64,000 bases of DNA from Nemertoderma westbladi (GCA_032718475.1 JAUCBJ010001484.1:1-64000); one strand, 5' to 3'. Numbered from the stretch's first letter, positions 12,601 to 24,074 are shown. Notes: generated by a model not told the origin, from the sequence alone. A program made the numbers and translations.

Positions 12601-15167
12601 TACCTACCAGCTAAATGGTGTTAGTTCGGTATACCTACCAGCCAAATTGGGTTAATTCAGTACCTTCTAGCCAAACTGGGTTAGTTCAGTACCTACCAGC
12701 CAAACTGGGTTAGTTCAGTACCTCCAAGCCAAACTGGGTTAGTTCAGTACCTACCAGCCAAACTGGGTTAGTTCAGTACCTACCAGCCAAACTGGGTTAG
12801 TTCAGTACCTACCAGCCAAACTGGGTTAGTTCAGTACCTACCAGCCAAACTGGGTTAGTTCAGTACCTCCAAGCCAAACTGGGTAAGTTCAGTACCTACC
12901 AGCCAAACTGGGTTAGTTCAGTACCTACCAGCCAAACTGGGTTAGTTCAGTACCTACCAGCCAAACTGGGTTAATTCAGTACCTACCAGCCAAACTGGGT
13001 TAATTCAGTACCTACTAGCCAAACTGGGTTAGTTCAGTACCTACTAGTCAAACTGGTTTAATTCAGTACCTACCAGCCAAACTGGATTAATTCAGTACCT
13101 ACCAGCCAAACTGGGTTAGTTCAGTACCTACTAGTCAAACTGGTTTAATTCAGTACCTACTAGTCAAACTGGTTTAATTCAGTACCTACCAGCCAAACTG
13201 GGTTAATTCAGTACCTACCAGCCAAACTGGGTTAGTTCAGTACCTACTAGCCAAACTGGGTTAGTTCAGTACCTACTAGCCAAACTGGGTTAATTCAGTA
13301 CCTACTAGCCAAACTGGGTTAATTCAGTACCTACTAGCCAAACTGGGTTAGTTCAGTACCTACCAGCCAAACTGGGTTAGTTCAGTACCTACCAGCCAAA
13401 CTGGGTTAGTTCAGTACCTACCAGCCAAACTGGGTTAGTTCAGTACCTACCAGCCAAACTGGGTTAGTTCAGTACCTACTAGCCAAACTGGGTTAATTCA
13501 GTACCTACCCAGCCAAACTGGGTTAGTTCAGTACCTACCAGCCAAACTGGGTTAGTTCAGTACCTCCAAGCCAAACTGGGTTAGTTCAGTACCTCCAAGC
13601 CAAACTGGGTTAGTTCAGTACCTACCAGCCAAACTGGGTTAATTCAGTACCTACCAGCCAAACTGGGTTAATTCAGTACCTACCAGCCAAACTGGGTTAA
13701 TTCAGTACCTACCAGCCAAACTGGGTTAGTTCAGTACCTACTAGCCAAACTGGGTTAATTCAGTACCTACCCAGCCAAACTGGGTTAGTTCAGTACCTAC
13801 CAGCCAAACCGGGTTAGTTCAGTACCTCCAAGCCAAACTGGGTTAGTTCAGTACCTCCAAGCCAAACTGGGTTAGTTCAGTACCTACCAGCCAAACTGGG
13901 TTAGTTCAGTACCTACCAACCAGCCAAACTGGGTTAAGTTCAGTACCTACCAGCCAAACTGGGTTAATTCAGTACCTACTAGCCAAACTGGGTTAGTTCA
14001 GTACCTACTAGTCAAACTGGGTTAATTCAGTACCTACCAGCCAAACTGGGTTAGTTCAGTACCTACCAGCCAAACTGGGTTAATTCATTACCTACCAGCC
14101 AAACTGGGTTAATTCAGTACCTACCAGCCAAACTGGGTTAATTCAGTACCTACTAGCCAAACTGGGTTAGTTCAGTACCTACTAGTCAAACTGGGTTAAT
14201 TCAGTACCTACCAGCCAAACTGGGTTAGTTCAGTACCTACCAGCCAAACTGGGTTAATTCAGTACCTACCAGCCAAACTGGGTTAATTCAGTACCTACCA
14301 ACCAAACTGGGTTAATTCAGTACCTACTAGCCAAACTGGGTTAGTTCAGTACCTACTAGTCAAACTGGGTTAATTCAGTACCTACCAGCCAAACTGGGTT
14401 AGTTCAGTACCTACCAGCCATACTGGATTAATTCAGTACCTAACAGCCAAACTGGGTTAATTCAGTACCTACTAGCCAAACTGGGTTAGTTCAGTACCTA
14501 CTAGCCAAACTGGGTTAGTTCAGTACCTACTAGTCAAACTGGTTTAATTCAGTACCTACCAGCCAAACTGGGTTAATTCAGTACCTAACAGCCAAACTGG
14601 GTTAATTCAGTACCTACTAGTCAAACTGGTTTAATTCAGTACCTACCAGCCAAACTGGGTTAATTCAGTACCTACCAGCCAAACTGGGTTAGTTCAGTAT
14701 ACCTACCAGCCAAACTGGGTTAGTTCAGTACCTACTAGCCAAACTGGGTTAATTCAGTACCTAACAGCCAAACTGGGTTAATTCAGTACCTACTAGCCAA
14801 ACTGGGTTAATTCAGTACCTACCAGCCAAACTGGGTTAATTCAGTACCTACTAGTCAAACTGGTTTAATTCAGTACCTACCAGCCAAACTGGGTTAATTC
14901 AGTACCTACCAGCCAAACTGGGTTAGTTCAGTATACCTACCAGCCAAACTGGGTTAGTTCAGTACCTACTAGCCAAACTGGGTTAATTCAGTACCTACCA
15001 GCCAAACTGGGTTAATTCAGTACCTACCAGCCAAACTGGGTTAGTTCAGTATACCTACCAGCCAAACTGGGTTAGTTCAGTACCTACTAGCCAAACTGGG
15101 TTAATTCAGTACCTACCAGCCAAACTGGGTTAATTCAGTACCTACCAGCCAAACTGGGTTAGTTCAA
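3624..15167. repeat. 29-bp satellite array, about 11.5 kb
   Basis: Near 400 head-to-tail copies of a 29-bp unit whose core reads CAGTACCTACCAGCCAAACT. The main variants are TTAGTTCAG/TTAATTCAG, CTACCAG/CTACTAG/CTCCAAG, and 2-bp insertions giving CAGTATACC. Each unit contains the small inverted repeat CCAG-CCAAA-CTGG. Marker variants recur at fixed distances. CTAAATGGTG is at 4781, 5077, 7668, 7962, 9689 and 12611, and TTCACTACC is at 4855 and 7741. Blocks of about 2.89 and 2.92 kb have therefore been copied within the array. Edge monomers are more degenerate, as expected of unequal exchange. Stops occur in every frame, so it is not coding. Confidence 0.98.
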
Positions 15168-15365
15168 CTGATTATATATTCGCATTTTATTGAAACTACA
15201 AAAATAGCCACATACCTAAACTATACTTACTTATGCTCTGGGACGAATCTGATTTAATCGAAAACAATAAAAATTGGTTGCTTAAATCTGCTTGAATGCT
15301 CAAAATTATTGCTTAATTCTTATTTAATTATTTTGGCCATCTTTCTATATAAATGGTCTTGAATT
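15168..15365. other. unique AT-rich spacer between two arrays
   Basis: About 200 bp of AT-rich sequence separating the 29-bp satellite from the hexamer array. No feature is recognised. Confidence 0.6.
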
Positions 15366-16237
15366 TGTGGGTTCGGGTTCGGGTTCGGGATCGGGTTCGG
15401 GTTCGGGATCGGGATCGGGTTCGGGATTGGATTGGGTTCGGTTTCGGGTTCGGGTTCGGGATCGGGTTCGGGTTCGGGTGCGGGTTCGGGTTCGGGTGCG
15501 GGATCGGGATCGGGTTCGGGTTCGGGTTCGGGATCGGGTGCGGGTTCGGGTTCGGGTGCGGGTGCGGGTGCGGGTTCGGGATCGGGTTCGGGTTCGGGTT
15601 CGGGATCGGGTTCGGGTTCGGGTTCGGGATCGGGTTCGGGTTCGGGATCGGGTGCGGGTTCGGGTTCGGGTGCGGGTGCGGGTTCGGGTTCGGGATCGGG
15701 TTTGGGTTTGGGTTCGGGATCGGGTTCGGGTTCGGGATCGGGTTCGGGTGCGGGTGCGGGTGCGGGTTCGGGATCGGGTTCGGGTTCGGGTTCGGGTTCG
15801 GGATCGGGTTCGGGTTCGGGATCGGGTGCGGGTTCGTGATCGGGTGCGGGTTCGGGTTCGGGTGCGGGTTCGGGTTCGGGATCGGGTTCGGGTTCGGGTT
15901 CGGGTTCGGGTGCGGGTTCGGGTTCGGGTTCGGGATCGGGTTCGGGTTCGGGTTCGGGATCGGGTTCGGGTTCGGGTTCGGGTTCGGGATCGGGTTCGGG
16001 TTCGGGATCGGGTTCGGGTTCGGGTTCGGGATCGGGTTCGGGTGCGGGTGCGGGTTCGGGATCGGGATCGGGATCGGGTTCGGGTTCGGGTTCGGGATCG
16101 GGTTCGGGTTCGGGATCGGGTGCGGGTTCGTGATCGGGTGCGGGTTCGGGTTCGGGTGCGGGTGCGGGTTCGGGATCGGGTTCGGGTTCGGGATCGGGAT
16201 CGGGACCGGGATCGGGTTCGGGATCGGGTTCGGGATC
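15366..16237. repeat. GGGTTC-type hexamer array (about 145 units), G-rich on plus strand
   Basis: Runs of GGG every six bases separated by TTC, ATC or TGC, with occasional TTT. The GGGN3 pattern should form G-quadruplexes on the plus strand. A rare variant (TTCGTGATCGGGTGCGGG) occurs at 15834 and 16128, 294 bp (49 units) apart, showing internal block duplication. Because six is a multiple of three and the units lack stops, long open frames appear on both strands: Pro-Glu/Asp, Arg-Ser/Thr, Val-Arg/Asp-Arg, Gly-Ser and Gly-Phe dipeptide repeats. Nothing else supports a gene. It is most simply a simple-sequence repeat. Confidence 0.95.
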
Positions 16238-16616
16238 GGGATTGCAATTTTGGATTAAATTACTTAAAGTTAATTTGATTTCTGGATGGTCTACTAACAT
16301 AAAAATTCGATATAATCAAAACATTTCCGTTCTGGTGCAACTAATATTTATCAGATATTCAATACATTTACTTCACTATTTATACTTCGGGATCCCGTTC
16401 CAAAAACGTCGTGATCGGGACCGGGTTTGAATTTTTTTCCGGGATCCCATTTAAACACCTTAGAGCTCCAGATTTTACTATTTGCGTTCGTATGTCGGTA
16501 GGTTGATATTGCGATTTATGGGTTGCTAGGGTACCACGTCTTTCCTCAGAGGGAATATTAACTAGTATTTCTAGTTTATTTATTTATGTAATAATACCTA
16601 ACGTCTACCGTTTCAG
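16238..16616. other. spacer/intron with GGGATCCC-type motifs
   Basis: Contains degenerate relics of the hexamer array: GATCCCG near 16391, ATCGGGACCGGG near 16413 and CGGGATCCCATTTAAACAC near 16440. The last block recurs at 23500-23525 inside intron 3, so it may be part of a dispersed element. The end (to 16616) is a splice acceptor tract, TACCGTTTCAG. Confidence 0.6.
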
Positions 16617-16793
16617 AATGCCGGTAGCGCCAACTGAAAGCGGCGAATTGATCCAGCAGCCCCGGGCTTCTGTACCGGTTGGGGGTGCATCGGATGAGGC
16701 CATTCTAGACGGACGGCGGTGGGGTGCTGATTGGGCTTGCGACAACGTTAATCAGATACCCCAAACCTACGAGAAACCCCCGCCCCCCGAGAG
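16617..16793 (+). CDS. unknown large gene, first visible coding exon
   Basis: The exon follows acceptor CGTTTCAG and ends at donor GAG-AG/GTTAGT (phase 2). An ATG is the second base of the exon (16618). Read from it, the 58 codons run MPVAPTESGELIQQ to YEKPPPPE, a hydrophilic segment ending in a proline run. Two cases are possible: translation starts here after a non-coding upstream exon, or this is an internal exon whose upstream partner lies left of 15 kb. The exon is clearly more GC-rich than the surrounding DNA. The last two bases pair with C of the next exon to make Ser. Confidence 0.72.
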
Positions 16794-17931
16794 GTTAGTT
16801 CATTTCTTTCTAGATAATGTTTTCTGGATTGATTATTAGTTTGCTAATTTGAAAAATACTCTCACAGACACCAGAAACATAAGCAAGGCATTACCATAAA
16901 TTTGTTCATAAATAGTTCCTGAAAAAGAAATGAAATCAGATAATAAAGTCATGGATAGTTTGTGGATAAAGTTAAAGCTTTTTTTTTACGGGAGAGGGGC
17001 TTGGAGAGTTTTGCTTATAAATCCAGTTTACATCAACCGATTTTAATGGTTGATGGCTCGTTTGGAAGATTAGAGCGAGCTCTACAACATAGATAAAATC
17101 TGAGCTGCACACTAATATTGTATTTTCACTACAAGAAGTCAAGTCATAAAAATGTATACCTTGGTGTCTACCTTGGGCGTTGCAAAATATAGTCCCCATG
17201 AAATAAGCTGCCATACAAAAATATGACTTAAATATCTTGGCCAATATTATATACCAATCGATAGAGTGGACGTTGCTTCTTCATTTAATCACAAAGGGCA
17301 CATAAACATGACCCATGGCTTAAAACAACGTCTAGCATAGCAAACTAGATAGAATTTCACTTTTTTCTTAAAAAAAAATACTGTAAAAACAACATCTACG
17401 AACTGTCTACATGGTGTCGGAATGCCGCCAAATAAATATTTATTGTAAAATGAGTATTGATTCTGCTTCCCAAATTACATATATTCCACCCGCGTACTTC
17501 CTGCAATTTGACCACACAATCTGTTTAAGGAGGGTAGGACACGATTTTGGATAGTATGTATACCCTTGGAACATAACTTTGACTGCCTGTCATTTTCTAC
17601 AAACGAACGGGTTTATCACTTACAATTTTAATTACTTCTATAGAGCCCTTTGTGTTGGCTAAGCTAAATTGTCGCTGCCCTTCCCGTTTCTATGATACTG
17701 CAGTATATTGGTATACCTTGGTATAAGACCTTTGGAACCCTAAGACCCTTGGAATTTGTATCCCTTGGAAGTGAAAGAGTTTGTTCGTTCCAAGGTAGAC
17801 ATTTTTATACCAAGGTAGACAGTTTTAGCTCATTATACATATTATTATAATGTTCAAGGTATACTTATCAGTGTGATAAACAATGGGACAGCAACACGCC
17901 AAGCTTCTATAATGTTTTCAAGGTATACAAT

Positions 17932-18050
17932 GCAATTAATACACGGTAGGCGTTTAACAGCCCCACTACGATATACACAATGGGGAAAGCTTCAACAACA
18001 ACTTAGTACAATTAATACACGGTAGGCGTTTAACAGCCCCACTGCCACTA
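17932..18050. repeat. two-copy tandem duplication
   Basis: A block of about 40 bp containing ACACGGTAGGCGTTTAACAG and the following CCCCACT occurs near 17940 and again near 18016, about 76 bp apart. The copies are nearly identical, so the duplication is recent. Confidence 0.85.
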
Positions 18051-18968
18051 TATGGAATTTCAATGTAGCATTCTACTATAGCATCGTTACTGTGATGTGC
18101 CACTTATTTAACTCAAGTATCTCCCAGGCTTGAAATCAGAATACCGTTATAATTCATTTACCGGCACTTGGTAAAATAACTTAAGGGGCGTTCATAAAGG
18201 CACGCGTTCATGAGGGGGGGGGGGGGGTATCTGACGAGTTCCAATCATTCGCAAAAGATAATATAAGCAGTTTCCATTACTCGGTCATTTCGCTGGTCGA
18301 TTTGAAGGGTGAACATGATAGTCTTCCAGAAACATTAACTTCCCCCAAACTCATTCCAAAAACGAGACAAATTCACCAGATAGAATGGATCCCGTCCCAG
18401 AAGGAATACCTCGTGCTAAACTGTTCTCATTACCTGTAAGGTAAATTCTGTAACAAGTACCCTCTGAGGTATTTTAATCCGGACAAACTTCCTCAAAGAG
18501 CCACGAAAAATAGGCTGTCGAAAATTGCTACTGTCCCAACCTCTAAACCGCGAGATGCATGCTTACATAGCATTTCAAAGGAACTAGCTTAGCTACCCCC
18601 TACCCCCTACCACCATTTAAACTTAGAGGCGATGAAACACGCAAACTAGTCGAACAGATTTTCTGGGGCTTCAGTTAACTATTCTGATAAGTTAATGAAC
18701 ATATTGAATTTGTTTATTTGTAATGATTTGTCGTGTTTATAGCAAATGATGTCGTACACAACACATACAAAAACAGACATATGTAAATTACTATCAATTA
18801 AGTAGTTACAGTGCATCTGTCTCCCGAAACTTTAAATACATACTGTACAAAGGCTTACTCTGAATATTGAACTGAATATATTGACCCCAGATATAGCCTA
18901 CCTTATCTACTTGTTTTCAAAATCACTAATATCGTAACCCTTGATACACAAATCTCATGCCTTAAAGA

Positions 18969-19255
18969 TTGAACCCATGTTTACCTTGTTACACCAAACG
19001 ACGAAGAATACCTTGGTACACTACCTTGCTACACAACACGTATACCTTGGTACACTACCTTGCTACACAACACGTATACCTTGAAAATTTAACCAATGTA
19101 TACCTTGGTACACAAAATGTATACCTTGGTACACAAATTGTATACCTTTGGTACACAAAACGTATACCTTGAAAATGTAACCAATGTATACCTTGGTACA
19201 CAAAAATGTATACCTTGAACCCATGTATACCTTGGATGTCTACCTTGGATAGCAT
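18969..19255. repeat. degenerate TATACCTTGGTACACAA tandem repeat
   Basis: About ten copies of a 20-30 bp unit built on GTATACCTTGGTACACAA, with variant spacers such as AACGTATACC and TGAAAATTTAACCAATG. The same TATACCTTGG core is scattered upstream at 17157, 17710 and 17862. Open frames across it are repeat artefacts. Confidence 0.85.
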
Positions 19256-20376
19256 TTAGCGTTACTTCGCCTATAAAACTTTTAGACTTGAATATATTTA
19301 TATATTTTGGCCAGATCTGGAAAGAGCTCAAAAAGACGATTCCAATGGTATATAATATATTGGGGTTCGGCAAGAAATAAAAAAAAAATATTTTGCAACG
19401 CTTTGAGCCACGTTTATTGACCAATGACCTGGTGTGTTTCCTTCCTGTCAAACACTATTAACCAACCAGACCAACAAACCAAACCAACTGATAGTTTTGC
19501 GCGGGAAGGTTTGAAATTTGTAGGCGATTATCTCTGAATGACATTTTTTCGCACGAAAAATATTACTCCTCCGCCATTTCTTAACCGTTTTTTTGCAATT
19601 TATTGATTTATATGAAAGGTAATATCATAAGCTTCAAGAATTCCTTAGAATTAGTTAAATTTATAATATTTCCCCATTTTTTGAATGAAAATTTACAAAA
19701 AAACGTAGGTATTTTCAGTTTATAAAAAATTTTGATTTTTTTTTTACAAAATTGCCAATTATCAGAAGTAGAAAACGAAAATATAAAATTTGCGTGAAAA
19801 ATGTGATGAAAATGAACATGACCCCAACGTAACTGTGTCCTTCTGCCCCATTCCTACCATTACTCCCTGTAAGAAATAAGAGTAATCAGGGTTTTGTTTT
19901 TCTAAATAAGTTAGTGAAATTTATAAAAAAAATAGCATGATGAACATAATATTTTATGATGGTTCCAAAAAATGTAATATCGAAAAATAAAGATAGGAAT
20001 AACGGTAATAATTAGTGAAATTTTATAATCTGACGCAGGCCGGTAAGGGGCGCCAAAATCTTTTCAAATTTGTATGTACTTTGATTATTCTCTTTTCGAT
20101 GGTATATCGTTTTCTATGCATTTTTCAACCACATTGGAGACATAAACAAAATAAGAAAAAACCGTAGGGGGGGTACCCCCCCCCCCCCCCCCCCACCCCC
20201 CCCCCCCCTCTCTCTCTTAAAGTGCGCAGCGGGAATAGAGTCCGAAGGATTCGGGTACTATCTAAGGCGTTATTATAAGGGTACAACTAACAGTTAGTAG
20301 CAGCAAATCATATGCAATTTAAAATGAAGGTCTTTTTAAACATAATGATTATTTTAATATAATAATAATATTTTAG

Positions 20377-20613
20377 CCGCCACAGAAAGTCAACAGTGGA
20401 TTTATCTGGGCCTCTCTCTCGCAATGACGTTCTAACCGTGGGAACCAATGTGAGCAGGGCCCAACGGGGACCCCATCATTGGGACACTGTCGGGGTTATG
20501 GACTACCTGAGACAATCTGAATACGAAGGCGCTGTCACTCAACGTACCCACGATATACTGGGTGTTGGGCCTGAGGATTACGGTGATCTAGACCAACCGC
20601 CTCCACCACCCAG
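20377..20613 (+). CDS. unknown large gene, exon 2
   Basis: Acceptor AATATTTTAG at 20367-20376; donor CCACCCAG/GTGAGT after 20613. The first base completes a Ser codon with exon 1, then RHRKSTVDLSGPLSR follows, a basic patch with a Ser/Thr phosphorylation-like site. It continues to DYLRQSEYEGAVTQ and ends DLDQPPPPP plus two bases of Arg. Splice phase is 2 and fits exon 3 exactly. The last 30 or so bases and the donor are the founder of the 44-bp array that fills the next intron. If the first donor is skipped, the frame meets TGA at once, so normal protein requires the first donor. Confidence 0.85.
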
Positions 20614-22766
20614 GTGAGTCAGTACGGGGACCAGACCAACCGCCTCCACCACCCAGGTGAGTCAGTACGGGACCTAGACCAACCGCCTCCACCACCCAGG
20701 TGAGTCAGTACGGGGACCTAGACCAACCGCCTCCACCACCCAGGTGAGTCAGTGCGGGGACCTAGACCAACCGCCTCCACCACCCAGGTGAGTCAGTGCG
20801 GGGACCTAGACCAACCGCCTCCACCACCCAGGTGAGTCAGTACGGGGACCTAGACCAACCGCCTCCACCACCCAGGTGAGTCAGTACGGGGACCTAGACC
20901 AACCGCCTCCACCACCCAGGTGAGTCAGTGCGGGGACCTAGACCAACCGCCTCCACCACCCAGGTGAGTCAGTGCGGGGACCTAGACCAACCGCCTCCAC
21001 CACCCAGGTGAGTCAGTACGGGGACCAGACCAACCGCCTCCACCACCCAGGTGAGTCAGTACGGGGACCTAGACCAACCGCCTCCACCACCCAGGTGAGT
21101 CAGTGCGGGGACCTAGACCAACCGCCTCCACCACCCAGGTGAGTCAGTACGGGGACCTAGACCAACCGCCTCCACCACCCAGGTGAGTCAGTGCGGGGAC
21201 CAGACCAACCGCCTCCACCACCCAGGTGAGTCAGTACGGGGACCTAGACCAACCGCCTCCACCACCCAGGTGAGTCAGTGCGGGGACCTAGACCAACCGC
21301 CTCCACCACCCAGGTGAGTCAGTACGGGGACCTAGACCAACCGCCTCCACCACCCAGGTGAGTCAGTACGGGGACCTAGACCAACCGCCTCCACCACCCA
21401 GGTGAGTCAGTACGGGGACCAGACCAACCGCCTCCACCACCCAGGTGAGTCAGTGCGGGGACCTAGACCAACCGCCTCCACCACCCAGGTGAGTCAGTGC
21501 GGGGACCTAGACCAACCGCCTCCACCACCCAGGTGAGTCAGTGCGGGGACCTAGACCAACCGCCTCCACCACCCAGGTGAGTCAGTGCGGGGACCTAGAC
21601 CAACCGCCTCCACCACCCAGGTGAGTCAGTGCGGGGACCTAGACCAACCGCCTCCACCACCCAGGTGAGTCAGTGCGGGGACCTAGACCAACCGCCTCCA
21701 CCACCCAGGTGAGTCAGTCTCAGTACGGGGACCAGACCAACCGCCTCCACCACCCAGGTGAGTCAGTCTCAGTACGGGGACCAGACCAACCGCCTCCACC
21801 ACCCAGGTGAGTCAGTGCGGGGACCTAGACCAACCGCCTCCACCACCCAGGTGAGTCAGTGCGGGGACCTAGACCAACCGCCTCCACCACCCAGGTGAGT
21901 CAGTCTCAGTACGGGGACCAGACCAACCGCCTCCACCACCCAGGTGAGTCAGTCTCAGTACGGGGACCTAGACCAACCGCCTCCACCACCCAGGTGTGTC
22001 AGTGCGGGGACCAGACCAACCGCCTCCACCACCCAGGTGAGTCAGTCTCAGTACGGGGACCAGACCAACCGCCTCCACCACCCAGGTGAGTCAGTCTCAG
22101 TACGGGGACCAGACCAACCGCCTCCACCACCCAGGTGTGTCAGTGCGGGGACCAGACCAACCGCCTCCACCACCCAGGTGAGTCAGTGCGGGGACCTAGA
22201 CCAACCGCCTCCACCACCCAGGTGAGTCAGTGCGGGGACCAGACCAACCGCCTCCACCACCCAGGTGAGTCAGTACGGGGACCTAGACCAACCGCCTCCA
22301 CCACCCAGGTGAGTCAGTACGGGGACCTAGACCAACCGCCTCCACCGCGCAGGTGAGTCAGTACGGGGACCAGACCAACCGCCTCCACCACCCAGGTGAG
22401 TCAGTACGGGGATCTAGACCAACCGCCTCCACCACCCAGGTGAGTCAGTACGGGGACCTAGACCAACCGCCTCCACCACCCAGGTGAGTCAGTACGGGGA
22501 CCAGACCAACCGCCTCCACCACCCAGGTGAGTCAGTACGGGGACCAGACCAACCGCCTCCACCACCCAGGTGAGTCAGTACGGGGACCAGACCAAGCGCC
22601 TCCACCACCCAGGTGAGTCAGTACGGGGACCCAGACCAACCGCCTCCACCACCCAGGTGAGTCAGTACGGGGACCCAGACCAACCGCCTCCACCACCCAG
22701 GTGAGTCAGTACGGGGACCAGACCAACCTCCTCCACCACCCAGGTGAGTCAGTACGGGGACCTAGA
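20614..22766 (+). repeat. 44-bp minisatellite of duplicated exon end plus splice donor (49 donors)
   Basis: Forty-nine consecutive copies, counting the true donor, of a unit made of the intron start GTGAGTCAGTACGGGGACC followed by a copy of the exon 2 end (AGACCAACCGCCTCCACC...CCAG). Unit lengths are mostly 44 bp, with 43-bp copies (lacking one base at CCTAGA) and 48-bp copies (GTGAGTCAGTCTCAG). Forty-seven donors read GTGAGT; those at about 21994 and 22135 read GTGTGT. Every unit has a C-rich tract ending CAG directly before GTGAGT, so each junction also resembles a recursive (zero-length exon) splice site. Confidence 0.97.
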
Positions 22767-22830
22767 CCCCCCCCCCCCCCCCCCAACCCCCAACCCCCGT
22801 CAGCACCCCCCCCCCCCCCCTCCCCATCCC
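22767..22830. repeat. C-rich low-complexity tract
   Basis: Two long C runs with CAACCCCC spacers follow the last 44-bp unit. They probably arose by slippage from the C-rich unit end. Confidence 0.9.
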
Positions 22831-22927
22831 ACCATATAGGGCCCTCGACCACCCAATCCCCAGTCATTGATTGGCGCTTGTAGGAATATTTGCTCTGTGT
22901 TGCAACTTAATTTTGATTTGTTTACAG

Positions 22928-23384
22928 GTCACCTGTATTGAGCAATCCAAAATGTGACGAAGCCGTTGCTACCCGTGATATAAACGACAATTGTTTGGTA
23001 AACAACGATGTTGACCGACCTGGGGTCGAACCCGTGGTATTTAGGGAGGACAATGACCCCCCGCCACGGGAAGGAGACCTGGATCCTCCAATATTGGAAG
23101 GATTGGTAGACAAAACTGATTTCGCTGTCGAAAATAAAATTCCTCAAACTGATGCTGTGAGATTTTCCTCTCAAAATGGTGCTATAGATATTAATTATGA
23201 TAATTGTATTGGTGCGACTACTAGTGTGCCTTATCTTATATCCAGTCCTACGGAAGTTGTAGTAGACCTCCAGGATCCCCTCGATATTTGCAGAACTTCC
23301 CCTCCAAACCAAAGAAACAAACTAGACGATCGTTATAGAAGTAATGATAACGATTGTGAACATCAAGGCAGGATCTCGAGAAAG
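22928..23384 (+). CDS. unknown large gene, exon 3
   Basis: Acceptor TTTGTTTACAG; donor AGAAAG/GTTTGT. The first base completes Arg from exon 2; the exon ends in phase 0. It encodes 152 residues rich in Asp, Asn and Pro (for example VFREDNDPPPREGDLDPP and DLQDPLDICRTSPPN), ending ISRK. No folded domain is recognised; the composition suggests an acidic disordered linker. Reading past the donor gives only seven more codons before a stop, which supports the splice call. Confidence 0.83.
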
Positions 23385-24074
23385 GTTTGTATTATTAAAT
23401 TAGTGTTTTAACCAGATCCCGAAAAAACAAGATTTAATTCAAAATTGAAATCCCGGAATTCGGGTTCCCGGTGGGACATAATCCCGATCCCGGAAAATCC
23501 GAGAAGTGTGATCCCGTTTAAACACTTTTTTAAATTGATTTAGGGACTTATTCTGCTCGACTATTCTTTATAGAGATAAATACTGTAAGTCTTCAATAGT
23601 CGGAAAATTACTTATACTTTTATAAAAATGTTATTTGTTATTTTGTATTTGTGAGTAATTGTTTATATTTTTCATTGGTCACAACTTATAGAAGAGTTGA
23701 GCATTGAGTCCTCAATTTACGTTCACGTGGCCTCTTCCTCTCATAATACCACTCACACTGCGGCCACAATGATCAACTCTAATGTACATCGGCCGTCTAT
23801 ATGAAGGTTACCTGTTCGTGCACACCTATAAACATCGCTTTTTGTGCGCCTTCTTTTCGCTTCTCGGGATAAATAATGGCATCCATGACTAACTAACACC
23901 AGTTTTATTTAATAACTAAAGTTAAAAAGGCACATTGAGTTTCATCTTCAACCTATTCCGCGTACTGTTTTATTTTTATGAATTTTATTCAATTAAATAC
24001 TTACAGATGCGGATATTCCTTATGCTCCCCCCGTACTTATAATAATTAACGTTTCTTAATTGTTTTGTTTTTAG
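23385..24074 (+). other. intron 3 of the unknown gene
   Basis: 690-bp intron. At 23403-23525 it carries ATCCCG/CCCGG-rich sequence ending GATCCCGTTTAAACAC, matching the relic near 16440. The rest is AT-rich with no further feature, ending in the acceptor TTTTGTTTTTAG. Confidence 0.7.

Larger units (their letters stand above)
16794..20376 (+). other. intron 1 of the unknown gene
   Basis: 3.6 kb of AT-rich intron. It holds scattered TATACCTTGG motifs (clustered at 18969-19255), a short tandem duplication (17932-18050), a G14 run at 18214-18227 and a C-rich run with a (CT)n tail at 20166-20218. No coding sequence or structural RNA was recognised. Confidence 0.7.

Noticed and set aside
15320-16300. 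Long open frames of dipeptide repeats as genes
   Set aside because: All derive from a stop-free hexamer repeat; they appear on both strands and several frames and lack start context, splice sites or unique sequence of any length.
20614-22883. Open frames with DQPPPPPR repeats as protein
   Set aside because: They arise from intronic 44-bp units; the true frame ends at TGA in the first unit, and other frames start at arbitrary points.
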